Source: Janthinobacterium aquaticum (lineage in GTDB: Bacteria; Pseudomonadota; Gammaproteobacteria; Burkholderiales; Burkholderiaceae_D). Taken from it: DNA of 64,000 nucleotides. Below the pieces are notes generated by a model. The model was not told the DNA's origin and searched no databases. It was given only the letters and a program-made list of their open reading frames with translations. Below are positions 1 through 8,407 of the stretch, piece after piece. The position numbers were made by a program, and so were the translations under genes. Location of the stretch: positions 1 through 64,000 of the forward strand of contig NZ_WFLK01000018.1 in the NCBI RefSeq assembly GCF_009208565.1. Reading direction: 5' to 3'. Within the stretch, counting starts at the first letter, position 1; the number at the start of each line of letters is the position of its first letter.

Positions 1-66
1 CCGTGAAACAACTTTGCGCCGATGATAGTGCTGCAACCAGTGTGAAAGTAGGTTATTGTCAGGCTT
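1..66 (+). rRNA. rrf: 5S ribosomal RNA, 3' end (partial)
   Basis: The first ~66 bases match the 3' half of a betaproteobacterial 5S rRNA, including the CCGTGAAAC, GCCGATGATAGTG and GTGTGAAAGTAGGT blocks and a closing GTCAGGC. The gene runs in from outside the window, so an rRNA operon ends here. The exact 3' end is accurate to a few bases. The strong hairpin that follows is the operon terminator. Confidence 0.9.
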
Positions 67-82
67 GTTATTCGTAGTAGAG

Positions 83-116
83 AAAAACCCGATCAGAAAT
101 GGTCGGGTTTTTTTTC
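83..116 (+). terminator. rRNA operon terminator
   Basis: AACCCGA and TCGGGTT arms enclose a short loop and are followed by a run of nine T. It lies ~17 bases after the 5S rRNA end, as expected for a Rho-independent rRNA operon terminator. Confidence 0.85.
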
Positions 117-215
117 GTCCGTGGGTCACGCCACCAATTTCTGCCTTGCCCTCTGGCCAGTCCGCTCGCGCCGCAAACATGTCACACTAATCCTGTTTGC
201 ACCCCAAGGATATTG

Positions 216-1439
216 ATGAACACGAGCTCTTTTCCCACCAATGAAGCTGCTGCGCGCGCCAGCATCAAGGCGATTGCCGGCGGTTTGTGCGCCAGCCTGG
301 TTGGTATCGGCCTGGCGCGCTTTGCCTATACGCCGCTGATTCCTTCGCTGATCGAAGCGCACTGGTTTTCCGTGTCTGACGTGATCTATCTGGGCGCCGC
401 CAATCTGATGGGCTATCTTGTCGGCGCGCTGATGGGCCGTCCGCTGGCCAGGCATGTCAGTGCCAGTACGGTGCTGCGCTTGATGATGCTGCTGGCATCG
501 GCAGCATTTTTTGCCTGTGCCTTTCCGCTGTCGGTCAGCTGGTTTTTTGTCTGGCGATTCCTGTCGGGTCTGGCTGGCGGCAGCATTATGGTACTGGTGG
601 CGTCGACCGTTTTGCCGCATATTCCGGTCAACCGCAAGGGGATTGCCGGAGGTGCGATTTTTCTGGGCATCGGCGTAGGTGTGGCCGCGTCGGGTACGCT
701 GGTGCCGTTACTGATGCATTCGGGCTTGCGTACCACCTGGCTGGGCCTGGGCGCCTTGTCACTGTTGCTCAGCCTGGTCAGCTGGACGTTCTGGCCTCAC
801 ACGCTGCCAACTGGCAAGGCTGTTTCCGCTACCCACAAGACAGTGCTGCAAAAAGATGCTGCCGTCTCGCTCAATATCCTGTTCGTGCAGTATGCGCTGA
901 TGGCCGTAGCGCTGGTACCGATGATGGTGTTTCTGGTCGATTATGTTGCTCGCGGCCTGGGCCTTGGGGCACATCAGGCCTCATTGTTCTGGATCGTGTA
1001 TGGCGTCGGTGCGATGGCGGGTCCCATGCTCTATGGCGCACTGGCCGACCGTATCGGTCCGGCACCAACCACCCACCTGGTGCTGTGGCTGCAGGCGGTG
1101 GCACTCGGCGTGATGCTGCTGTCGCAGCAACATCTGGTGCTGATTGTCGCAACCTTCGTGGTCGGCACTTTTCCGCCTGGTATCGTTCCGATTACGCTGG
1201 GCCGCTTGCACCATATGTTGGCTAGCGATGCCGCAGCACAAAATGCAGCGTGGAGCCGTGCCACCACCGTCTTTGCTTCTTTCCAGGCGCTGGCAGGGTA
1301 TGGCTACTCCTATCTGTTTGCCGATAGCGGCGGCAATTATCACTTGCTGCTGATGGTTGCCATCTGCGCCCTGATGCTGGCCGTGCTGGCAGATGGCGTG
1401 AAAAAAATCCTGTCAGGCAAAGGCGGACGTTTCCTGTAG
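216..1439 (+). CDS. YbfB/YjiJ-type MFS transporter
   Basis: A 407-residue integral membrane protein of the major facilitator superfamily. About twelve hydrophobic helices are visible, with the YbfB/YjiJ-type opening (GIGLARFAYTPLIPSLI) in helix 1 and a short charged turn (GALADRIG) in the second half. Substrate unknown. I chose ATG 216 because CAAGGA lies just upstream (205-210). The longer open frame from 99 would run back into the rRNA terminator and has no membrane-protein character. No partner gene is next to it. Confidence 0.85.
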   Translation: MNTSSFPTNEAAARASIKAIAGGLCASLVGIGLARFAYTPLIPSLIEAHWFSVSDVIYLGAANLMGYLVGALMGRPLARHVSASTVLRLMMLLASAAFFACAFPLSVSWFFVWRFLSGLAGGSIMVLVASTVLPHIPVNRKGIAGGAIFLGIGVGVAASGTLVPLLMHSGLRTTWLGLGALSLLLSLVSWTFWPHTLPTGKAVSATHKTVLQKDAAVSLNILFVQYALMAVALVPMMVFLVDYVARGLGLGAHQASLFWIVYGVGAMAGPMLYGALADRIGPAPTTHLVLWLQAVALGVMLLSQQHLVLIVATFVVGTFPPGIVPITLGRLHHMLASDAAAQNAAWSRATTVFASFQALAGYGYSYLFADSGGNYHLLLMVAICALMLAVLADGVKKILSGKGGRFL

Positions 1440-1482
1440 CGGGCTGCTACACTGCCGCCTTGACTGATTTTGAAAGTGTGCC

Positions 1483-2781
1483 GTGACCGCTACCGTGGAA
1501 CAATTGCGCGCCGGACAATTGAAAGGCGTGCAGCGCTTGCAATTGTCCTGTGGCCTGACCCAATTTCCAGCCGAGATTTTCGATCTCGCCGATACGCTGG
1601 AGATCCTCGATCTGTCGAACAACAAACTGAGCACGTTGCCCGATGATTTGCCGCGCCTGCACAAGCTGCGCATTATCTTTTGCTCCAATAATCCTTTTAC
1701 CGAACTGCCGGCGGTACTTGGCTCCTGCGCCGAGCTGCGCATGATCGGCTTCAAGGCCTGCCAGATACGCACTGTACCGGCCGCAGCGTTGCCGCCCAAA
1801 CTGCGCTGGCTGACCCTGACGGACAACGCGATCGAGCACCTACCGGAAGAAATAGGCCATTGCGCGCATCTGCAAAAGCTGATGCTTGCCGGAAATCGCT
1901 TGAGTGCGCTGCCGGAGACGCTGGTGCATTGCCAGCAACTCGAACTGCTGCGTATCGCCGCCAATCGCCTGCCATCGCTGCCAGCGTGGCTGGAGCAGCT
2001 ACCGCATCTGAGCTGGCTTGCCTGCGCCGGCAATCCGTTTAGCCAGGAACGTGAAGCCGCTGCGCTCGATGCCGCCAGTTTGCCGCAGATTGCCTGGGAT
2101 CGGATGCAGCTGGGTCAACAGCTGGGAGAGGGCGCCTCTGGCGTGATTTCGCAGGCAACGCTCGATGGCCAATCGGTGGCGGTCAAGGTCTTCAAGGGCG
2201 AGATGACCAGCGATGGCCTGCCTGGCAGCGAGATGGCGGCCTGCGTCAGCGCCGGTAGCCACCCCAATATGATGGCGGTACTCGGTACGGTAAGTGCTCA
2301 CCCACAGGGGGCGCCTGGACTGGTGATGCCGCTGATCGATGCGGCCTATGGTAACCTGGCAGGGCCGCCCAGCCTGGCGTCGTGTACGCGCGATATCTAT
2401 CGCGCCGATGCCAGCTTCAGCGGCCAGCAGGTGCTGGCTATTTCGCATGGCATCGCTTCAGCCGTGCATCAGCTGCATGCGCATGGCATCGTGCATGGTG
2501 ACCTGTATGCGCACAATATCCTGTATCGGCCGGACGGCGCCTGCCTGCTCAGCGATTTCGGTGCCGCTTCGTTGCATGCTCTCGATGCTGCTGCCACACC
2601 AGTGATACAGGGCTTCGAGACGCGCGCTTTCGGCATCTTGCTGGAAGAATTGCTGCAGCGCTGTGCAGCATCGTTGCCGGAGGTTAAGACCTTAAGCGCG
2701 GCCTGCCTGGCGGGGCCGCCGTTGCAGCGGCCACGCTTCGAGCAGATCGAGCGCACTCTGGCGGCGTTGCTGCCAGCATAA
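1483..2781 (+). CDS. Leucine-rich-repeat protein with protein kinase-like domain
   Basis: A 432-residue cytoplasmic fusion. Residues ~15-190 are leucine-rich repeats of the LxxLxLxxNxLxxLP type (about seven units). Residues ~205-430 form a kinase-like domain with a glycine loop (LGEGASG), a VAVK lysine, a catalytic loop HGDLYAHN and a DFG motif (LSDFGAA). The usual HRDLKxxN lysine is absent and the activation segment is very short with no APE motif, so activity is likely but unproven. LRR-kinase fusions are plant-like in layout, and bacterial examples are known but not well understood. GTG start, no strong ribosome site. It ends at a hairpin shared with the convergent flavoprotein gene. Confidence 0.85.
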   Translation: MTATVEQLRAGQLKGVQRLQLSCGLTQFPAEIFDLADTLEILDLSNNKLSTLPDDLPRLHKLRIIFCSNNPFTELPAVLGSCAELRMIGFKACQIRTVPAAALPPKLRWLTLTDNAIEHLPEEIGHCAHLQKLMLAGNRLSALPETLVHCQQLELLRIAANRLPSLPAWLEQLPHLSWLACAGNPFSQEREAAALDAASLPQIAWDRMQLGQQLGEGASGVISQATLDGQSVAVKVFKGEMTSDGLPGSEMAACVSAGSHPNMMAVLGTVSAHPQGAPGLVMPLIDAAYGNLAGPPSLASCTRDIYRADASFSGQQVLAISHGIASAVHQLHAHGIVHGDLYAHNILYRPDGACLLSDFGAASLHALDAAATPVIQGFETRAFGILLEELLQRCAASLPEVKTLSAACLAGPPLQRPRFEQIERTLAALLPA

Positions 2782-2784
2782 AAA

Positions 2785-2819
2785 AATGGCGCAGCCCATG
2801 CAGGCTGCGCCATTTTTTA
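2785..2819. terminator. Bidirectional terminator between convergent genes
   Basis: Perfect ten-base arms TGGCGCAGCC / GGCTGCGCCA (2787-2796 and 2803-2812) are flanked by an A run on one side and a T run on the other. The hairpin can stop transcription from both directions. Confidence 0.85.
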
Positions 2820-2837
2820 TATCCGGGCTATGCTGAC

Positions 2838-4097
2838 TCAGGCCACGGTTTCTTTTTCCGGCAAGGCGATCTGGTTGTCGACGCTGAACTGGTAGTCCTT
2901 GAACACGTGCTCGGCTGACAGGATCTGGTATTCGCCATTGTCGAGCTTGTGCGTGGTGTCCTTCAGGCGATACGTGTAGTGGCCGCAGGTCCAGCAGTTG
3001 AAGTTGCGCATATGCGTGCACAGACAGGTCTTGTCCATCACCGACACCGTCTTCAGTTCCGGATGGGCCGCCACTTCGCGGTTATACGAATTGATGTAGG
3101 CGCAGTTGCCAGTGGCGTCGAGCAGATAGCCGTACGACTCGCAGCCCGGACGGATACCGGCGCCGATGGCTGGCGTGTTTTTCAGCATGCGCATCGGGTA
3201 GCCGGTCGGCGAGACGCCATTGACGATAATGTCTTCTTCTGACGCGCGGTAGTATTCTTGCTTGACCTTGTGCGGCAGGCCGCATTCGTTCGTGACGGTA
3301 AAGCGCGTGGCGACCTGTACGCCGGCAGCGCCCGCTTCCAGGAAGGACACGGCGTCGCTGCCGGTAAAGATGCCGCCGGCGGCGATCAGCGGAATATCGA
3401 GCTGCTCGGCCTTCAGGTACGCCAGGATTTCAGCGGTAATCACGTGCAGGTCGTAATTGGCCCAGTCCATGCCAAAGCCCAGGTGGCCGCCGGCCAGCGG
3501 GCCTTCGACGATCACGAAGTCGGGCAGGCGGTCGAGCTTGGCGTTCTTGCGCAGGAAAATCTGCAGTGCGCGCACAGACGAGACGATAATGCCCAGCTTG
3601 GCGTCACGGAAACGTGGATGGTCGGCCATCAACGCAAACGAGCCGAAGTGCAGGCCAGCCGACAGGGTGATGCCGTCGATACCGGCGTCGAGCGCCGCGT
3701 TCAGGCGCACGCGCAGCGTTTCGCGCGGACCGTTCATGGTCAGCTTTTCCATGCAGTTGACGAAAATCAGGCCATCGCCTTTTTTCGCTTCCATGGTGGC
3801 GCCGATATGGCGGCGCTGGGCTTCGGCCAGGCGGCCCAGGTCGAACTGCACCACAGCCTTGTCGCTGTTGTTGATGTTGAATTTGTACAGTTTGGTTTTG
3901 TCTTTGACAAAGGTGGTGTCGAAACGGCGATCCGACACGTCTTCCACCATGGCATCGGAAATATGGCCGATACCGTTCAGCCGCGCCGCTTCGAGCGCCA
4001 GCTCCGACGTGGAAATATCCACACCCATTCCGCCTATCATGATGGGCACATACTCTTTTTTGCCAAAGCGCAGGCGGAAATCATCAACACATTTCAT
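2838..4097 (-). CDS. Nitronate monooxygenase-family flavoprotein
   Basis: A 419-residue TIM-barrel flavin oxidoreductase of the NMO / 2-nitropropane dioxygenase family. Features are the N-terminal PIMIGGMGVDIST, the central VEGPLAGGHLGFG (FMN phosphate region), and IAAGGIFTG followed by GAAGVQVATRF. The ~70-residue C-terminal extension carries clustered cysteines (CLCTHMRNFNCWTCGH), suggesting a metal site. That extension is less usual, so the substrate may not be a nitroalkane. ATG 4097 is preceded by AAGGA. It stands alone, convergent with the LRR-kinase gene. Confidence 0.85.
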   Translation of the reverse strand: MKCVDDFRLRFGKKEYVPIMIGGMGVDISTSELALEAARLNGIGHISDAMVEDVSDRRFDTTFVKDKTKLYKFNINNSDKAVVQFDLGRLAEAQRRHIGATMEAKKGDGLIFVNCMEKLTMNGPRETLRVRLNAALDAGIDGITLSAGLHFGSFALMADHPRFRDAKLGIIVSSVRALQIFLRKNAKLDRLPDFVIVEGPLAGGHLGFGMDWANYDLHVITAEILAYLKAEQLDIPLIAAGGIFTGSDAVSFLEAGAAGVQVATRFTVTNECGLPHKVKQEYYRASEEDIIVNGVSPTGYPMRMLKNTPAIGAGIRPGCESYGYLLDATGNCAYINSYNREVAAHPELKTVSVMDKTCLCTHMRNFNCWTCGHYTYRLKDTTHKLDNGEYQILSAEHVFKDYQFSVDNQIALPEKETVA

Positions 4098-4229
4098 TGC
4101 TATCCTTAGACTACCGTGGTTATCACTGGGCCAGACGCGCGCATCTGGCTGCGCATTGCCCCGATTCTACCCCAAGCAGGCGGGCAAAACGGGGTGCACA
4201 TGATTGTTCAAATGTAAACTTGGTTGTGC

Positions 4230-4715
4230 TTAATCGCGGAAATTATTAAATTCCAGCGGCATGTCGGGCACATCCTTGCGCAGCATGGCCATGGCGGCCT
4301 GCAGGTCGTCGCGCTTGGCGCCGGTCACGCGCACCGATTCGCCCTGGATGCTGGCCTGCACCTTCATCTTGCTGTCCTTGATCACGCGCACGATCTTCTT
4401 CGCGTCGTCGGTCTCGATACCATTCTTGATCTTGATGACCTGCTTGACCTTGTCGCCGCCGATCTTCTTGATATCGCCTTCGTCGAGGAAGCGTACGTCG
4501 ACCTTGCGCTTGGTCAGCTTATTGGTCAGCACGTCGCGTACCTGGCTGAGCTGGAATTCGGAATCGGCAAAGGCGGTCAGTTCGTTTTCCTTGTGCTCGA
4601 CGCGGGCGTCGCTGCCCTTGAAGTCAAAGCGGGTCGAAATTTCCTTGTTGGACTGTTCCACCGCATTTTTCACTTCGATCATATCGGCTTCGGAGACTAC
4701 GTCAAATGACGGCAT
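4230..4715 (-). CDS. yajQ: YajQ-family nucleotide (c-di-GMP) binding protein
   Basis: A 161-residue protein matching YajQ along its length, from MPSFDVVSE through [10 protein letters not shown] to the closing LEFNNFRD. YajQ proteins form two ferredoxin-like lobes. Some members bind cyclic di-GMP and act as effectors with a transcription factor. The length is normal. AAAGGA precedes ATG 4715. It is divergent from murB. A c-di-GMP effector lies only 2 kb from the Wsp c-di-GMP synthase operon, but nothing shows a functional link. Confidence 0.93.
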   Translation of the reverse strand: MPSFDVVSEADMIEVKNAVEQSNKEISTRFDFKGSDARVEHKENELTAFADSEFQLSQVRDVLTNKLTKRKVDVRFLDEGDIKKIGGDKVKQVIKIKNGIETDDAKKIVRVIKDSKMKVQASIQGESVRVTGAKRDDLQAAMAMLRKDVPDMPLEFNNFRD

Positions 4716-4854
4716 GGTCTGTTCCTTTCATTTCTTGTTAAAGCGAGCACACGCTCGGCGCCATCGGCATGAAAGCCTGATGTGGCGCTGGGTGCGGGCG
4801 TAATTATAGATGCGACATTTTAACGGACAACGGGCTGGCCACCCTTGTCGGAAG

Positions 4855-5946
4855 ATGGTTTTTTGTCGCTTTCGCTCTATAATCGAGCAAAATATTTCCG
4901 ATTTCCTGTCTGACGAGCTCACCATCGAACACAATTACAGCCTCCGGCACCTCAATACCTTCGGCATCGACGCCAGGGCCGCCGCTTATCTGCGTATCAG
5001 TTCCACCGCGCAACTCCTGTCAGCATTGCAAGACCCCGACCTTGCCGCCATGCCGCGCCTGGTGCTGGGCGGCGGCAGCAATATCGTGCTGACCGGCGAT
5101 TTTTCCGGCGTGGTGCTGCATATGGCCACGCGCGGCATGCGCCTGGCGCAGGCCAGCCTCGACACCGTGCTGGTAACCGCCGCCGCCGGCGAGAACTGGC
5201 ATGATTTCGTGCAATGGACGCTGGCCCAAGGCGTGGGCGGCCTGGAAAACCTGTCGCTGATTCCCGGCACCGTTGGGGCGGCGCCGATCCAGAATATCGG
5301 CGCCTATGGCGTGGAAATCAAGGATTATCTGCATAGCGTGAGCGTCATGCATGCCGGCAGCGGCATGACCTTCGAGATGAATGTGGACGACTGCCGTTTT
5401 GGCTACCGCGACAGCATTTTCAAGCAAGCCCAGGGACGCGAACTGATCGTGCTGGAAGTGACGTTTGCGTTGCCGGCAGAATGGCGCCCGAACCTGCGCT
5501 ATGCCGAGCTGGCGCAGGCCGTGGCCGAGCAGCAACTGGAAGCTGACCAGAAACAGCCAACCATGCAGCAGGTGGCCGACACCGTGATGGCGATTCGCCG
5601 GCGCAAGCTGCCCGACCCTGCCGTGATCGGCAATGCTGGCAGCTTCTTTAAAAATCCGGTCGTATCGCAGGCGCAATGCGAGGCCTTGCTGCAGCAGTTT
5701 CCAGCGCTGGTGCACCATGCGCAGGCGGACGGCACGCACAAGCTGGCGGCGGGCTGGCTGATCGATCAGTGTGGCTGGAAGGGGAGAAACCTGGGGCCTG
5801 CGGGCGTGTACCCCAAACAGGCGCTGGTTCTGGTAAATAACGGCGGCGCTCGTGGCGCCGATATTACTCGTCTGGCCGAGGCGATTACGGCCGATGTCGA
5901 AGCAAAATACGGGGTGAAGCTGTCACCGGAGCCGGTGTTTGTCTAG
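4855..5946 (+). CDS. murB: UDP-N-acetylenolpyruvoylglucosamine reductase
   Basis: MurB reduces UDP-GlcNAc-enolpyruvate to UDP-MurNAc in peptidoglycan synthesis, using FAD and NADPH in the cytoplasm. Visible family blocks are LNTFGIDA, LGGGSNIVLTGDF (FAD site), SLIPGTVGAAPIQNIGAYGVE, CRFGYRDSIFK, GNAGSFFKNPVV with the catalytic serine, and LAAGWLIDQCGWKG. The start is uncertain. The frame is open from ATG 4810, but homology begins around YSLRHLNTFG (~4936), and a TATAAT at 4878-4883 lies inside the N-terminal extension. ATG 4855 is a compromise. Neither start has a good ribosome site. Confidence 0.9.
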   Translation: MVFCRFRSIIEQNISDFLSDELTIEHNYSLRHLNTFGIDARAAAYLRISSTAQLLSALQDPDLAAMPRLVLGGGSNIVLTGDFSGVVLHMATRGMRLAQASLDTVLVTAAAGENWHDFVQWTLAQGVGGLENLSLIPGTVGAAPIQNIGAYGVEIKDYLHSVSVMHAGSGMTFEMNVDDCRFGYRDSIFKQAQGRELIVLEVTFALPAEWRPNLRYAELAQAVAEQQLEADQKQPTMQQVADTVMAIRRRKLPDPAVIGNAGSFFKNPVVSQAQCEALLQQFPALVHHAQADGTHKLAAGWLIDQCGWKGRNLGPAGVYPKQALVLVNNGGARGADITRLAEAITADVEAKYGVKLSPEPVFV

Positions 5947-5955
5947 CAGGCTGGC

Positions 5956-6288
5956 TCAGCCGAAGTGGCAGACGTAGTTGACCGTTTCCACGGTTTCAAT
6001 ATCGAAATAGCTGTTGCCTGGCACCGAAAATTGCTGGCCGGCGCCGATGCTCTGCCATTCGCTGGCATCGGCCAGGCGCACCTTGCACAGGCCGCTGACG
6101 ATTTCCATGATTTCCGGCGCGCCCGTATTGAAGCGCAGGTTCGAGGCAAAGATCACGCCCACGCTTTTTTTCGTGCCATCAGGAAAAATCACATTGTGCG
6201 AAATGCACTTGCCGTCAAAATAGATATTGGCTTTCTTGACAACGCTGACATTGTCCAGCTGTGCGCTGGCGTTGATGCTGGTACTCAT
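5956..6288 (-). CDS. ppnP: Pyrimidine/purine nucleoside phosphorylase
   Basis: A 110-residue single-domain cupin of the PpnP (formerly YaiE/DUF1255) family, which phosphorolyses several nucleosides to free base and ribose-1-phosphate. Recognisable stretches are NIYFDGKCISHNV, GVIFASNLRFNTGAPEIMEI and the end SYFDIETVETVNYVCHFG. Length is slightly above the ~95 residues of the E. coli protein. GAAAGG precedes ATG 6288. It follows the wsp operon in the same direction but is probably a separate unit. Confidence 0.9.
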   Translation of the reverse strand: MSTSINASAQLDNVSVVKKANIYFDGKCISHNVIFPDGTKKSVGVIFASNLRFNTGAPEIMEIVSGLCKVRLADASEWQSIGAGQQFSVPGNSYFDIETVETVNYVCHFG

Positions 6289-6305
6289 GCTTGCCTTTCT
6301 TGCGG

Positions 6306-7340
6306 TTAAAAAACTTGGTCCTGCAGTTCGTCTGCATTGAGCACGCGATTGCGTCCGTTGCGCTTGACCGTGTACAGGGCCTGGTCGGCGCGGTTGATCA
6401 ATTGTTCCATGGTCGATGCCGGCGAAGGCACGACGGTGGCCACGCCGATCGAGATGGTGACGATGCCCTTCGCGGACTCAGGATGGTCGATCTGCAAGTT
6501 TTCCAGATGGCAACGGCAGGCTTCGGCAATCTGCATGGCACCGGTCGTATCTGTTTCCGGCAGGATCAGGGCAAATTCTTCGCCGCCATAGCGCGCCGCC
6601 AGGTCGGCCGGGCGCTTCAGGTGCTCGGTCAGCACGGCCGCCACTTTTTTCAGGCACAGGTCGCCGGCCAGGTGGCCAAAGTGGTCATTGTATTTTTTAA
6701 AGTTGTCAATATCGCAGAACAGCAGGCTCAGCGGTTCCTTGTCGCGCTGGCCGCGCTGCCATTCGCCCTGCAGCGTATCGTCGAAGCGGCGGCGGTTGGC
6801 AATCCCGGTCAGGCCGTCGAGCGCAGCCAGCTTCTGCAGTTCGATATTGGCTTCGGCCAGGTTTTTCTGGCTTTCGCGCAGGAAACGGAACGCCTGGTCG
6901 CGCTGCAGCCGGCTGATATGGGCGTTCGAGTGATAGCGTATGCGCGCCAGCAATTCCAGCTTGTCCGGCAATTTCACCACATAGTCGTTGGCGCCCACGG
7001 CAAAGCTGTACGCTTTCAGTTTCGGATCGTCGCGCGCCGACAACACAATCACCGGCACATGGGCCAGCGCTTCGTGTTCGCGGTACTGCTTGATCAGCGC
7101 AAAACCATCGGTCTCGGGCAATACCAGATCCTGCAGGATCACGGTGGGCTGCATGCGCACGGCCGTATCGAGCGCCAGCCTGGGGTCGGTCACGTAGTGA
7201 AACTCGATATCCTGCTGGTCACCCATCATGCGGCGGATAGCCTCGGCGATGATCAGCTGGTCGTCCACCAGCAATACGCTGACCTTAAATTCAGTTAATG
7301 CAGCTTCGTGGGCTGGAAAACGGGAAGAAAATTCGGGCAT
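6306..7340 (-). CDS. wspR: WspR-like response regulator diguanylate cyclase
   Basis: Last gene of the Wsp operon, 344 residues. An N-terminal receiver (LLVDDQ, phospho-acceptor Asp in LQDLVLPETDG) is joined by a helix to a GGDEF domain with an active GGEEF signature in ARYGGEEFALIL. An inhibitory RxxD site (RPAD) sits exactly five residues before it. Phosphorylation by WspE should raise c-di-GMP synthesis, and the intact I-site predicts product inhibition. Start ATG 7340 leaves a 10-base gap after wspF. A longer frame from 7397 would overlap wspF. Confidence 0.92.
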   Translation of the reverse strand: MPEFSSRFPAHEAALTEFKVSVLLVDDQLIIAEAIRRMMGDQQDIEFHYVTDPRLALDTAVRMQPTVILQDLVLPETDGFALIKQYREHEALAHVPVIVLSARDDPKLKAYSFAVGANDYVVKLPDKLELLARIRYHSNAHISRLQRDQAFRFLRESQKNLAEANIELQKLAALDGLTGIANRRRFDDTLQGEWQRGQRDKEPLSLLFCDIDNFKKYNDHFGHLAGDLCLKKVAAVLTEHLKRPADLAARYGGEEFALILPETDTTGAMQIAEACRCHLENLQIDHPESAKGIVTISIGVATVVPSPASTMEQLINRADQALYTVKRNGRNRVLNADELQDQVF

Positions 7341-7350
7341 TGCATTCTTT

Positions 7351-8397
7351 TCAAAGATTGGTGGCGGGTTCCCACCCACTGTTGAGTTTTGCGCCAAGGC
7401 GGTTGCGCAAACTCGCGCCTATTTTGTCGAGCGGCAGGATTTGTTGTGCGGCATCGAGCTCTGCTGCTGCGCGTGGCATGCCGTAGACGGCGCTGCTGGC
7501 CTGGTCCTGCGCGATGGTGGTCTTGCCGGCGCGGCGCATGGCCAGCAGGCCTTCGCCACCGTCGCGGCCCATACCTGTCAGCAAGATGCCGACCGCATCG
7601 GCACGCCAATGCTGGGCCACGCAATGGAAAAACACATCGACCGAAGGACGGTATACATAGTCGCGCGGTGCTGCATCGTACCGCAAACGATAGTTTTGAT
7701 CTAGCAACAAATGATCGTTGGTCCGGGCGATCAACACCGTGCCCGGCACCAGCTCGTCGCCGTCGGCAATCACGCGCACCGGCATGCTGAGCTGGTCGTC
7801 GAGCCATTTGGCGAAGTGCGAGGCGAAGGTTTCATCGATATGCTGCACCACCACGATCGCGCAGCCGGGCGGCGGCGTCCAGCCTGACAGCACCCTGGCC
7901 ACCGCCGATGGTCCGCCGGTGGACGCGCCGATGGCCACCAGCGTGCTGACCTGCGCCTCGCTGCGTTCGGCCGGTGCGGCGCTGCGCAGCGGCGTTGCCT
8001 CGGCGCTATGGCGTATCAGCTTGCCGATGGTCTTGATCTTGGCCAGCAGTTCGCTGTCGCCACCGGGCTTGCCCTGCAGCACAGGCGTGGCGGTCACATC
8101 GAGCGCGCCGGCGCCCAGCGCGCGAAACACCTGGTTGACATTGTCCTGTGGCTGGCCGGTCACCACCAGGATGGCGCACGGGCAGTGCTCCATGATCTGG
8201 CGCGTCGCTTCCACGCCGTCCATTTCCGGCATGTTCAGGTCCATCAGGATCAGGTCGGGCCGGTTGTCCAGGCTCATGCGTACTGCCTCGACGCCGGTAC
8301 GGGCGATCCACAGCACCTGGTGCTCCTGGGTGCTGGCCACCACGCGGCGCAGCGCTTCGGCCGCCATGGCAACATCATTCACAATTGCAATCTTCAT
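7351..8397 (-). CDS. wspF: WspF: CheB-type protein-glutamate methylesterase
   Basis: A 348-residue CheB homologue. The receiver comes first (IVNDVAMAAEALRR, phospho-acceptor in LILMDLNMPEMDG), then the methylesterase domain with the catalytic serine in AIGASTGGPSA, histidine in VVVQHIDE and aspartate in LTGMGRDGGEG. It removes methyl groups from WspA. In Pseudomonas, loss of WspF locks the Wsp pathway on and gives wrinkly, high-c-di-GMP colonies. ATG 8397 has TGAGG just upstream and lies 10 bases after wspE. The frame extends to 8427, but those residues overlap wspE. Confidence 0.93.
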   Translation of the reverse strand: MKIAIVNDVAMAAEALRRVVASTQEHQVLWIARTGVEAVRMSLDNRPDLILMDLNMPEMDGVEATRQIMEHCPCAILVVTGQPQDNVNQVFRALGAGALDVTATPVLQGKPGGDSELLAKIKTIGKLIRHSAEATPLRSAAPAERSEAQVSTLVAIGASTGGPSAVARVLSGWTPPPGCAIVVVQHIDETFASHFAKWLDDQLSMPVRVIADGDELVPGTVLIARTNDHLLLDQNYRLRYDAAPRDYVYRPSVDVFFHCVAQHWRADAVGILLTGMGRDGGEGLLAMRRAGKTTIAQDQASSAVYGMPRAAAELDAAQQILPLDKIGASLRNRLGAKLNSGWEPATNL

Positions 8398-8407
8398 CCA
8401 GTGAGCC

